Positions 1 through 5,686 are shown, counted from the stretch's first letter. The stretch: DNA of 6,436 bases from CAZUGA01 sp964626505 (GCA_964626505.1 CAZVFR010000207.1:1-6436); one strand, 5' to 3'. Made by a program: numbers and translations. Notes: generated from the letters alone by a model not told the origin.

Positions 1-700
1 ACGTCAGCGTTTGCCCGCTAAATTTAGTCTGGCCTGCTTGTATATCAAACAACTGCATAAGCAACATAAAGGTTGATTTGGATTGCAGATCATTGTCGGC
101 AATGTAGAACCAAAGGCCTCGATAAGGAACCGCAAGATAGGCGTGGTCTGGGTGAGTATCGCTTGACCGGATCTTGAACAGGTTACCGGCCGGTGTTCGA
201 TCCCAGTCGAATATCTCTCCGGTTTGGGTCTTGGTCTTGGTTACAAGTCCGGCGTTCCAGTGTGCTTGTGGAATTTCTACATTCTGCGAAAGATAAAAAA
301 GTACGCTGGCGATTGAGCGCGTGCGCACGGTCAATTGGTTCGGCTTTAGATTGAGGAAATTCGTGGTGATGCGTACTCGTTCAGGTGGGTTTTGACCGGT
401 AAATCCAAGCAGAGAGTAGAGTTCGTCCGCTACTTTTGAATTGACGGGATCTCGCTCAAAAAGTAAAACCAGGCTTTGTGTTTTAGTCTTATCATCGAGG
501 TCAGGACCAATTTCCAAATCACCTGTCAGCTGTAGTTCACGAAACAATACCAACAAGCGGCTGAATTTTTTAAATTCGGGCGCATCGATCGGGGTTGGTC
601 CTGAAGCTTTCGGAGCGTTATAGAGATCATTAATACGTTCCAGGCAAAGGCCAAAAATCCGTTCGATACTCCATCCGGATTGGGTCATAACAAGGATTGC

Positions 701-705
701 TTCAA
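701..705. repeat. Target site duplication TTCAA, left copy
   Basis: TTCAA directly abuts the left terminal repeat of the MITE and is repeated at 869-873. Deleting one copy together with the element restores the lipoprotein reading frame, which confirms that this is the duplicated target. Confidence 0.88.
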
Positions 706-868
706 CCTAGAAAGATCAGTTGGGCGCTGAATTATAGTGCAAGATATTGGTTTCGCAGTGCTTTAAAAAAATCTTAGCTTCACCCATTCGGTTAAGTGGG
801 TATTTTTTTGAAGTGCTGTGGAATCAAGAGCTTGTGCTAGAATCAGTGATCCAACTGATTTTTCTAGG
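706..868. mobile_element. 163-bp palindromic MITE with 18-bp terminal inverted repeats
   Basis: The two ends read CCTAGAAAGATCAGTTGG (706-723) and, on the other strand, CCTAGAAAAATCAGTTGG (868-851), with one mismatch in 18. The similarity continues inward, so nearly the whole element is an imperfect palindrome: arms 706-772 and 802-868 (67 nt each) around a 29-nt centre. That centre holds a further small stem, ACCCA (782-786) with TGGGT (797-801). A perfect 5-bp direct repeat TTCAA flanks it. It has no credible coding capacity, so it must have been mobilised in trans by a transposase not present here. I cannot assign it to an IS family from the ends alone. It breaks the lipoprotein gene exactly between codons for Glu and Ala of the restored protein. 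Confidence 0.9.
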
Positions 869-873
869 TTCAA
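869..873. repeat. Target site duplication TTCAA, right copy
   Basis: Second copy of the 5-bp direct repeat, directly abutting the right terminal repeat of the MITE. On the minus strand it reads TTGAA and carries the Glu codon at the end of the N-terminal part of the interrupted lipoprotein. Confidence 0.88.
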
Positions 874-1277
874 GCGAAATCGAAGAAAGAACGCTTTTTA
901 GAAAGTCTTCGCCCTGCAGCGGGGAATACGAAATTGTGGGTCGGTCGGCATAGCTCAAACCGAGACTGGGAGAAATAACGTTACCCCCGGGACCCAAATC
1001 AAGTTTACCGCCTATGCCGATACTACTTCCTAATGTCAAAGACGCGGTAATACTTCCAACCTTAAGAAAATAGGCTTGATCTCGGTACTTCAATCGCACT
1101 AAATTCAGTAACATTTGCTGTCCCAGCGAACTAACAATAGCCTGATTGTACGATGGATGCGTCTTTTTAAGAGCATCCGGCCCAAAGTACGATTGGCAAG
1201 CTGATAAAAGACAGCTAAGAATCAGAAAAACCGGATAAATATTTCTCATAATCCTATAATCCTTTGGTAAAAACACC

Positions 1278-2105
1278 TTAACTATCGAATTGCGCAAACC
1301 ACTGTCCGACTGCTTCAGGTGAAGCCGAATCATAATACAAGGATCTTAATTGCATATTGCCAACTGCACCGAGTTCAGGTCCAGGCAATAAGGAGTGAAA
1401 AGACTCTCCGCCGACCAAGCGATGACTAATGGTCTGATAGAGCCGAGATAGCTTCCCATCTCTTACCATAGTATCTAAAATTCGAGGCCCTGCTATCAGA
1501 TAAAGGGTTTGATAGCCCATACTTCCCAGCGCATCGACCAATGGCCCACCTTCTACCATATTTCCTCGACCGGCAAATATCACTCTGTAACCTTTCTTTC
1601 GCCAACGATTAACCTTATACCGATTTGCGGCTTCTCCGGTCGCAATAGTTACTGTTTGGCCATGCGCATTGATCGATTCCGGCATCGGGAAATCAAGGCT
1701 GGCGCTGGTTATAATAATCGCCGGCTGTTGATCAAAACCGCGTTTTTTTCGCCACTCTTTAAGATCTTTGGATTCAGGCCCAAGACCCACCTGAAGAATA
1801 TTACCTAAGCGTCCTTCAGCTAAGGTCCGCAAATATCCACCGTGGGTAATTAAACAATCGGCCTGAGCTTGCAACTCCAAAAACAAACGGAAATCACTGG
1901 GTGTTGTTATGCCTTTGGGTAAATGGGATATGCCGTTTTTTTTATCGTCAATCGCTATGCGTCCATCTAAACTTGTTAAGAAATTTGCATATACAAACGG
2001 TGATTCCAAGCTGCCCAATTCATGAACCGCATGATTAAGATATAGCCCAGCCAAAGCTTGCTCTTGGTATGGCGGTGGATAAAGTCTAGAAATCTTTTTT
2101 TCCAT
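1278..2105 (-). CDS. RibD C-terminal / dihydrofolate reductase-like NAD(P)H-dependent reductase
   Basis: The 275-residue protein has the hallmarks of the RibD C-terminal reductase fold (dihydrofolate-reductase superfamily). SLDGRIA at residues 45-51 is the typical substrate/cofactor-side strand motif, a central region follows (LQAQADCLITHGGYLRTL, 78-95), and FAGRG then EGGP at about 177-188 mark the nucleotide-binding turn. LYLIAGPRIL (201-210) matches the strand near the family's C-terminus. There is no N-terminal deaminase domain, so it is a stand-alone reductase. Family members reduce pyrimidine intermediates of riboflavin synthesis or related pterin-like substrates with NADPH, in the cytosol. 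It is transcribed divergently from the mtdB pair, so a role in reducing dihydromethanopterin or another pterin is possible but not shown. The ATG at 2105 has no clear Shine-Dalgarno sequence. The downstream lipoprotein pseudogene starts 28 nt after its stop. Confidence 0.82.
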   Translation of the reverse strand: MEKKISRLYPPPYQEQALAGLYLNHAVHELGSLESPFVYANFLTSLDGRIAIDDKKNGISHLPKGITTPSDFRLFLELQAQADCLITHGGYLRTLAEGRLGNILQVGLGPESKDLKEWRKKRGFDQQPAIIITSASLDFPMPESINAHGQTVTIATGEAANRYKVNRWRKKGYRVIFAGRGNMVEGGPLVDALGSMGYQTLYLIAGPRILDTMVRDGKLSRLYQTISHRLVGGESFHSLLPGPELGAVGNMQLRSLYYDSASPEAVGQWFAQFDS

Positions 2106-2125
2106 ATTTGAACAAGCTAGGGCGC

Positions 2126-2154
2126 ATTAAAAAATCAAAAGATATAAAAATCAA
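2126..2154 (-). promoter_or_regulatory. Candidate sigma-70 promoter of the RibD-like gene
   Basis: On the minus strand, TTGATT (2154-2149) and TTTAAT (2131-2126) are separated by 17 nt, matching four and five of six consensus positions. Transcription would start near 2119 and leave a leader of about 14 nt before the ATG at 2105, which fits the absence of a ribosome binding site. The region is AT-rich, so a chance match is possible. Confidence 0.35.
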
Positions 2155-2166
2155 AGCGATTCATAT

Positions 2167-2172
2167 TATAAT
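2167..2172 (+). promoter_or_regulatory. Candidate -10 box (TATAAT) upstream of mtdB
   Basis: A perfect TATAAT lies 49 nt before the mtdB start in the divergent intergenic region. No good -35 box is present at 16-18 nt spacing, so if it is used it probably depends on an activator. The region between it and mtdB contains GGGAGG (2173-2178) and a tiny ORF. Confidence 0.25.
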
Positions 2173-2220
2173 GGGAGGTTAACATTCCTAATGATAATCT
2201 TTAATAAATACGGGTAGAAT

Positions 2221-3126
2221 ATGGACAAAGCTTATATATTACACATGTTCACAACGGAAAAGAATCTCAGCCCATTTGATGTGAACATGGCATTTGATGC
2301 GGGTTGGCTGGCGGCGATTCCTTATACCAATGTTGAAATAGACGAAATTCAAGCGCTGGTTCAAGACGCGATTTTTTCGCGTGGACCTAAGGGCGTCAAG
2401 CGCACTGGTATTTTTATAGGGGGCAGAGATACCCAACAAGCAATTCAAATGCTCAATATTGCTAAAAATTCGATGGTCCCACCTTTTGAAATGTCCGTTT
2501 TCGCCGATCCGAGCGGCGCTTTTACGACAGCCGCAGGAATGGTTGCGGCAGTTGAACGAGAACTTGCTAGTAAGCATGGCACTACTTTGGCAGGGAAAAC
2601 TGTGTTAGCGCTTGGCGGAACAGGCCCGGTCGGACAAGCTGCGGCAATTTTATCAGCCCAAGCCGGTGCTAATGTCACAATAGTCGGACGTCAATTGGGC
2701 AAAGCGCAGCGTATTGCAAGATTTTGTAACGATGAATTCGGCAATAATGATATGGACATACAAGGTGCTGCCGATGAAACCAAAGGTGAGATGATTAAAA
2801 CAACCGATGTAGTGTATGCAACTGCAGCCGCCGGTATTGAAGTTTTAAGTGCCGATTTAGTTGCGTCTGCACCCCAACTCAAGGTTGCTGCTGATGGTAA
2901 TGCCGTTCCACCATCCGGGATTGCGGGCCTGGATGCACATCATGATGGAACACCCATCGAAGGATCGACTAGTGGTGCGGTCGGAATCGGTGCATTGGCA
3001 ATAGGGAATATCAAATATCAGGCGCAAAATAAACTTCTTAAACTCATGCACGAAGCTGAAAAGCCAGTCTATCTTCATTTTGAAGATGCTTTCAAATTCG
3101 CTCGTGCATATATTAAAAACCAATAA
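2221..3126 (+). CDS. mtdB: NAD(P)-dependent methylene-tetrahydromethanopterin dehydrogenase MtdB (copy 1)
   Basis: MtdB oxidises methylene-H4MPT to methenyl-H4MPT, passing electrons to NAD(P). It acts in the cytosol in the H4MPT-linked formaldehyde oxidation route of methylotrophs. The 301-residue length is typical. The N-terminal block ILHMF...SPFDVNMAFDAG...IPYTNVEIDEI (6-43), SRGPKGVKRTGIFIGG (53-68) and VFADPSGAFTTAA (93-105) match the MtdA/MtdB substrate-binding domain. GGTGPVG (132-138) is the dinucleotide-binding loop, and VAADGNAVPPSGIAGLDA (222-239) and GAVGIGALAIGNIKY (252-266) are family signatures. After beta-2 it carries V155-G156-R157, and an arginine there favours the 2'-phosphate of NADP, as in MtdA. 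The family's N-terminus fixes the ATG at 2221 although its Shine-Dalgarno sequence is weak. A paralogue follows 126 nt downstream. Confidence 0.88.
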   Translation: MDKAYILHMFTTEKNLSPFDVNMAFDAGWLAAIPYTNVEIDEIQALVQDAIFSRGPKGVKRTGIFIGGRDTQQAIQMLNIAKNSMVPPFEMSVFADPSGAFTTAAGMVAAVERELASKHGTTLAGKTVLALGGTGPVGQAAAILSAQAGANVTIVGRQLGKAQRIARFCNDEFGNNDMDIQGAADETKGEMIKTTDVVYATAAAGIEVLSADLVASAPQLKVAADGNAVPPSGIAGLDAHHDGTPIEGSTSGAVGIGALAIGNIKYQAQNKLLKLMHEAEKPVYLHFEDAFKFARAYIKNQ

Positions 3127-3238
3127 TTCAACCGTAAGTCAATTTTCTAAAAACGGGTCTATTAAGATCAACCATCTTAGTCGTGGATGTCTAAATTAAC
3201 TCTGCGCCTGCACTCCACACAGCCAACGTTTTTACATT

Positions 3239-3246
3239 AAAGGGGA
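3239..3246 (+). promoter_or_regulatory. Strong ribosome binding site of the second mtdB paralogue
   Basis: AAAGGGGA lies 6 nt before the ATG at 3253. It is far stronger than anything upstream of copy 1, so translation of the two paralogues is probably set independently. It also supports the chosen start codon. Confidence 0.7.
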
Positions 3247-3252
3247 TAAGTC

Positions 3253-4158
3253 ATGGAAATACGTTCCATTATCCATATGTTCGATCCTATTAACCATACC
3301 AGCCCGTTTGATATCAATATGGCTGTCGATGCCGATTTTGATGTGGTTATTCCTTACCATCATGTAGAGCTTGAAGAAATTCATGGCTTGGTTCAGGACG
3401 CAATTTTCTCCAGAAGCCCCGTCGGTGTGCAACGAACCGGTATCTTCATAGGTGGCGCCGATATCGGACTGGCCATGGAAATGTTGGAAATTACAAAAAA
3501 TGCAATGGTCCCACCGTTTGTGGTTTCGGTCTTGGCTGACCCAAGTGGCGCGTTTACGACTGCCGCTGCCTTAGTCGCGCTTGTCGAAAAAGAACTCAAA
3601 AACAAACACTATGCCAAACTTGATAGCTGCCGCGCAGTTGTCTTTGGTGGCACTGGGCCAGTTGGGATTGCCACGGGCGTTATTGCCTCACTTCATGGCG
3701 TAGATACAACTCTGGTCGATCACTTGAGTATCGATACAGCCTTAGAAAAAGCAAATCAATATAATAATCTGTGTGGTTGTTCCATGCATGGCACCTATGC
3801 TAGTTCTGACGCGGATAAGGCACGGCTCATCAGCAATGCCGATATTGTATTCTGTACCGCCAAAGCCGGAATCGAAGTTCTTAACGCATCGGTTCTCGGC
3901 GACGCTAAACAACTTAAGGTTGCCGGCGATGTTAATGCTGTACCACCTCTAGGCATCGAAGGAATCAAACGTAAGCATTTAGGTGAACCGCTTGTACACG
4001 CAACAAGTAGCAATGGAGCCCTTGGGATAGGTGCGCTGGCGATAGGTGATATTAAATACAAACTTCAGCAAACTCTGTTGCAAGACCTCCAGAACATTCC
4101 TGAACCGGTATTTTACGATTTTCGTGATGCCTTTGAGCGAGCGCGGGAAATTGTCTAG
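3253..4158 (+). CDS. MtdB-family methylene-H4MPT dehydrogenase paralogue (copy 2)
   Basis: This is a second 301-residue MtdB-type protein. By hand alignment, 86 of the first 160 positions are identical to copy 1 without gaps, and the remainder is clearly homologous. SPFDINMAVDA (17-27), VQRTGIFIGG (59-68), LADPSGAFTTAA (94-105), GGTGPVG (132-138), GDVNAVPPLGIEGI (225-238) and GALGIGALAIGDIKY (255-269) are all conserved, so it is probably catalytically competent. It differs at the cofactor site: V155-D156-H157 replaces V-G-R of copy 1. An acidic residue after beta-2 usually selects NAD over NADP. The segment from about 160 to 195 is strongly diverged and contains a cysteine pair (C174, C176). 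The likely role is NAD-linked methylene-H4MPT oxidation, or a dehydrogenase for a related C1-pterin. It could be subfunctionalised rather than redundant. Confidence 0.84.
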   Translation: MEIRSIIHMFDPINHTSPFDINMAVDADFDVVIPYHHVELEEIHGLVQDAIFSRSPVGVQRTGIFIGGADIGLAMEMLEITKNAMVPPFVVSVLADPSGAFTTAAALVALVEKELKNKHYAKLDSCRAVVFGGTGPVGIATGVIASLHGVDTTLVDHLSIDTALEKANQYNNLCGCSMHGTYASSDADKARLISNADIVFCTAKAGIEVLNASVLGDAKQLKVAGDVNAVPPLGIEGIKRKHLGEPLVHATSSNGALGIGALAIGDIKYKLQQTLLQDLQNIPEPVFYDFRDAFERAREIV

Positions 4159-4231
4159 TCTGGAATTATGACTACTCCAGGCATCGTGTAAAACTGTGTC
4201 AATTGTTGTTAAACTATGACTTTCGATTCCG

Positions 4232-4274
4232 GGTTGGATGCGCCTGAAAAACGCACATTTAAACAGGCCCAACC
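4232..4274 (+). promoter_or_regulatory. Bulged stem-loop between mtdB copy 2 and the DUF4404-like gene
   Basis: GGTTGG (4232-4237) pairs with CCAACC (4269-4274), and GCCTG (4242-4246) pairs with CAGGC (4264-4268). This gives an 11-bp stem with a 4-nt bulge and a 17-nt loop. No T-tract follows, so it is not a standard terminator. It ends 23 nt before the start codon of the next gene, so it could be a leader structure or a 3'-end processing hairpin of the upstream transcript. Confidence 0.4.
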
Positions 4275-4297
4275 GAGGATTCTAGGATGAATCATAA

Positions 4298-4561
4298 ATG
4301 ACTGAAAAATTATACAAAACGCTTGAAAGACTTCGTTTAGAAATCGACAAATTAGACATTGATGATGTCGAATCGAAAGCACGACTTGAAAAACTGGTTG
4401 CTGACTTAGAACAAAAACTAGAATCGCCAGATAATTTACCGAATGATCAGGATTTGACTGACAGCTTAGCCGATTCATTAACGCATTTTGAAGTATCACA
4501 CCCCACCGTGACGGGTATTCTTAATGATTTAATGATGACTCTGAGTAATATGGGTATCTAA
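4298..4561 (+). CDS. DUF4404-family small protein
   Basis: The 87-residue acidic, mostly helical protein begins MTEKLYKTLERLRLEIDKL. It has a heptad-like charged first half (residues 1-42, probable coiled coil), a polar linker (SPDNLPNDQD, 43-52), and a C-terminal helix ending LTHFEVSHPTVTGILNDLMMTLSNMGI. This matches the DUF4404 pattern as I recall it: a charged amphipathic N-terminal helix and a conserved E-x-x-HP-x-(L/V)T element. Function is unknown and there is no signal peptide, so it is probably cytosolic. An AGGA lies 10 nt upstream. It is 139 nt after mtdB copy 2 and may be transcribed separately. The stop is followed by a strong inverted repeat. Confidence 0.75.
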   Translation: MTEKLYKTLERLRLEIDKLDIDDVESKARLEKLVADLEQKLESPDNLPNDQDLTDSLADSLTHFEVSHPTVTGILNDLMMTLSNMGI

Positions 4562-4571
4562 AGAAACTTCA

Positions 4572-4610
4572 GACATAGTAAAGCCAATTACTTATTGGCT
4601 TTACTATGTC
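4572..4610 (+). repeat. Perfect 17-bp inverted repeat with 5-nt loop, possible terminator
   Basis: GACATAGTAAAGCCAAT (4572-4588) and its exact reverse complement (4594-4610) flank the loop TACTT. It begins 10 nt after the DUF4404-like stop, the position expected for a transcription terminator, but no run of T follows. The stem is longer than most terminators. The apparent ATG at 4606 of the next reading frame lies inside the right arm, so it is unlikely to be a genuine start. It marks the boundary between intact genes and the decayed right part of the window. Confidence 0.7.
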
Positions 4611-4929
4611 ACGCTTGGTACTTTGCGGGAATTATCCCGGTTTTCTGCGTTTGACAAGGGTTACATCGTCCGAGTTCGATAGGACTGTCGCAGGCAGCTC
4701 TTTCCCGGATAGTCGCTTTAAACGTCAAATTTTGGAAGCCAACTCACGCTGGCGTCTGAACAAACAAATGGCATTACGCTTTTATCATCGTTACGAAAGA
4801 GGCCAAACGCACGACTGGCATTTCGATGGTCTTGAACCACTGATCGGCAACCAATTACTCTTGGTAACAGCACCTGAAGATTATGCTACCCACGTATTTG
4901 GCGTATTTATTCAGTATCACATTGAGTAA
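4611..4929 (+). pseudogene. 3' fragment of an outer-membrane beta-barrel gene (MtrB/PioB-like)
   Basis: The frame ending at 4929 encodes alternating polar/aromatic strands typical of a barrel C-terminus: SRFKRQILEANSRWRLNKQMALRFYHRYE, then THDWHFDGLEPLIGN, then EDYATHVFGVFIQYHIE. The R-x-x-LEA...YRYE...DW...DG...DY-x-HVxGVF-x-QY pattern resembles the C-terminus of MtrB/PioB decahaem-associated outer-membrane proteins as I recall them. Those proteins are several hundred residues long, so only the last few strands remain. No signal peptide or credible start is present, and the first ATG sits in the upstream hairpin. Before about residue 30 the frame loses similarity, so the break lies in roughly 4611-4700. 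The assignment to MtrB/PioB is moderate; that it is a truncated barrel gene is firmer. Confidence 0.5.
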
Positions 4930-5305
4930 AGAAGTGGATATAAAAAATGGCGATAAAAATATCTAACGGCTCCTTTTCACCTTTTTCGAATAAAAATATC
5001 AGGGGGGGTACAAATTTTTCAAATTTGTTACTCCATGGAATAACGATATTTTGTTGAGTCAATTGCTTCAATGTTATTAAAGCGTATTCAGATTTCGTTA
5101 CCCGACTATACAAACGTCCAAATATATTATCTTTAGTAGGTTCTTTCTTTATTTCTATACTAGAAATCTTACTCCTAGGAAGAAACAGTGGTTTATGAAA
5201 CAAATCGACGACGAAAAAGTGCCAGTCATTGTATCTTGCAGCCATGTCTTGCACGATACGATGACCGACACCTTTTTTAACCAAGTTGCTAAAATCAAAA
5301 GACAC
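4907..5305 (-). CDS. Hypothetical AT-rich ORF, unrecognised
   Basis: A 132-codon frame opens with GTG at 5305, with an alternative ATG at 5245 (residue 21, MAARYNDWHFFVVDLF). Neither has a clear ribosome binding site. The sequence looks protein-like in the middle (VVDLFHKPLFLPRSKISSIEIKK, YALITLKQLTQQNIVIPWSNKFEKFVPPLIFLFEKGEK) with no signal peptide and no motif I can name. The last eight codons run antisense into the end of the outer-membrane protein fragment, which suggests that the original C-terminus was lost at a junction near 4930. A run of seven C on the coding strand (5008-5002) could slip. Codons 44-49 include the 17-nt segment repeated at the end of the window. It may be a remnant rather than a working gene. 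Confidence 0.35.
   Translation of the reverse strand: MSFDFSNLVKKGVGHRIVQDMAARYNDWHFFVVDLFHKPLFLPRSKISSIEIKKEPTKDNIFGRLYSRVTKSEYALITLKQLTQQNIVIPWSNKFEKFVPPLIFLFEKGEKEPLDIFIAIFYIHFFTQCDTE
5160..5176. repeat. 17-nt direct repeat, copy 1 (second copy ends the window)
   Basis: CTAGAAATCTTACTCCT is identical to 6420-6436, 1,260 bp away. A 17-nt exact match is not expected by chance in a window of this size. The second copy is cut by the window end, so the true repeat may be longer. Copy 1 lies inside the unrecognised minus-strand ORF. Confidence 0.65.
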
Positions 5306-5459
5306 GCAGAGCGGTGCTTGTGTGGGGGCTCAGATTAAAAGAAAAAGGGAATTTAAAAATGCTGGAATGTTAGACGCGACCCCGTTCTTCTTAAAAAAAC
5401 CCGGCAATGCCGGGCTAAAAAGCATGTTTTCGATGAATCTAATTGTCTTTATTTATCAG
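5306..5459. other. Non-coding stretch between two minus-strand fragments
   Basis: No credible gene is present. It holds the minus-strand terminator and, at 5370-5384, a GACGCGACCCC stretch related to the GACCCC motifs found further right. The plus-strand reading frame across it has no recognisable protein character. Confidence 0.5.
5393..5414 (-). terminator. Rho-independent terminator, minus strand
   Basis: On the minus strand CCCGGC (5414-5409), a 3-nt loop and GCCGGG (5405-5400) are followed directly by seven T (5399-5393). The GC-rich stem plus T-tract is a classical intrinsic terminator for transcription from the right, 46 nt after the stop of the truncated lipoprotein. In the plus direction there is no T-tract. 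It may be the original terminator of that gene, kept after an internal deletion. Confidence 0.85.
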
Positions 5460-5672
5460 TTAGTAATTATCTATCGAGACTGACCCCTTCGATCTACCTT
5501 TGGCTTTTTTGAGATTACCGTTTACATAAACGATATGTGAAAACTCGTTACCTGAGACGGCTTTTCGAATATACCCCAATCGCTCTGCTTCCCTATCGAA
5601 TCGGATATAGGGTGCGCAGGCGACTAGGCTCAGAATTAAATAAACGGCAGGAATGTGTTGCCAATGTATCAT
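5460..5672 (-). pseudogene. N-terminal stub of an alpha/beta-hydrolase-like lipoprotein
   Basis: The frame from ATG 5672 encodes a lipoprotein signal peptide ending in LSLVAC (Cys19). It continues FDREAERLGYIRKAVSGNEFSHIVYVNGN, which resembles the start of bacterial alpha/beta-hydrolase lipoproteins (FDxxAexxGfxr...GxxFxHxVY). In those proteins a strand such as LHVYIEGDG and then the catalytic domain of a few hundred residues follow. Here the sequence departs after about KKAKG, ending KGRSKGSVSIDNY and a stop at 70 residues. The nucleophile elbow and catalytic residues are therefore absent. The point of divergence is next to GGGGTCAG (minus strand, 5487-5480), a motif shared with the direct repeats near 6350-6410. 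A terminator 46 nt downstream remains. It is non-functional as an enzyme, and the family call is moderate. Confidence 0.55.
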
Positions 5673-5686
5673 TTCGCATAGTCACT

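Larger units (their letters stand above)
1..1249 (-). pseudogene. Lipoprotein gene interrupted by a MITE; 3' end beyond the window
   Basis: The predicted start at 1249 gives a type II signal peptide (MRNIYPVFLILSCLLSAC) with lipobox LSAC and lipidated Cys18, so the product would be membrane-anchored outside the cytoplasm. An AAAGGA stretch lies about 10 nt upstream. The frame runs through HPSYNQAIVSS, QMLLNLVRLKYRDQAYFLKVGS and a glycine-rich part to SSISLE, then enters the inserted element and stops at TGA (ORF end 824). Downstream of the element the same protein resumes as AILVMTQSGWSIERIFGLCLERINDLYNAP and stays open to base 1. Excising 168 bp (element plus one target copy) joins LE directly to AILV in frame and gives at least 360 codons without a stop. 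The MITE is the only lesion visible, so inactivation looks recent. It sits 28 nt after the RibD-like gene and is probably cotranscribed with it. I recognise it as a conserved hypothetical lipoprotein but know no function. Confidence 0.85.

Noticed and set aside
441..623. Plus-strand ORF of 60 codons near the left end
   Set aside because: It is antisense to the restored lipoprotein frame, which has strong protein character on the minus strand.
747..953. Plus-strand ORF of 68 codons across the MITE
   Set aside because: It runs through the MITE centre and right arm and then antisense to the lipoprotein gene; there is no ribosome binding site or family resemblance.
1509..1808. Plus-strand ORF of 99 codons
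   Set aside because: It is antisense to the RibD-like gene, whose SLDGRIA and EGGP motifs settle the coding strand.
2239..4272. Several minus-strand ORFs of 63-112 codons
   Set aside because: They are shadows of the two mtdB genes; none has a start signal or recognisable sequence.
4209..4499. Minus-strand ORF of 96 codons
   Set aside because: It is antisense to the DUF4404-like gene and its leader hairpin, with no supporting evidence.
5002..5008. Seven-base G run as a phase-variation tract
   Set aside because: Seven bases is short for slippage, and the ORF containing it is probably itself a remnant.
5010..5028. Palindrome ACAAATTT-TTC-AAATTTGT as an operator
   Set aside because: It lies inside an AT-rich reading frame where repeated Lys-Phe codons (NKFEKFV) generate it, and nothing links it to a promoter.
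5286..5483. Plus-strand ORF of 65 codons
   Set aside because: It crosses the minus-strand terminator and repeat-like sequence; the composition is not protein-like and there is no start signal.
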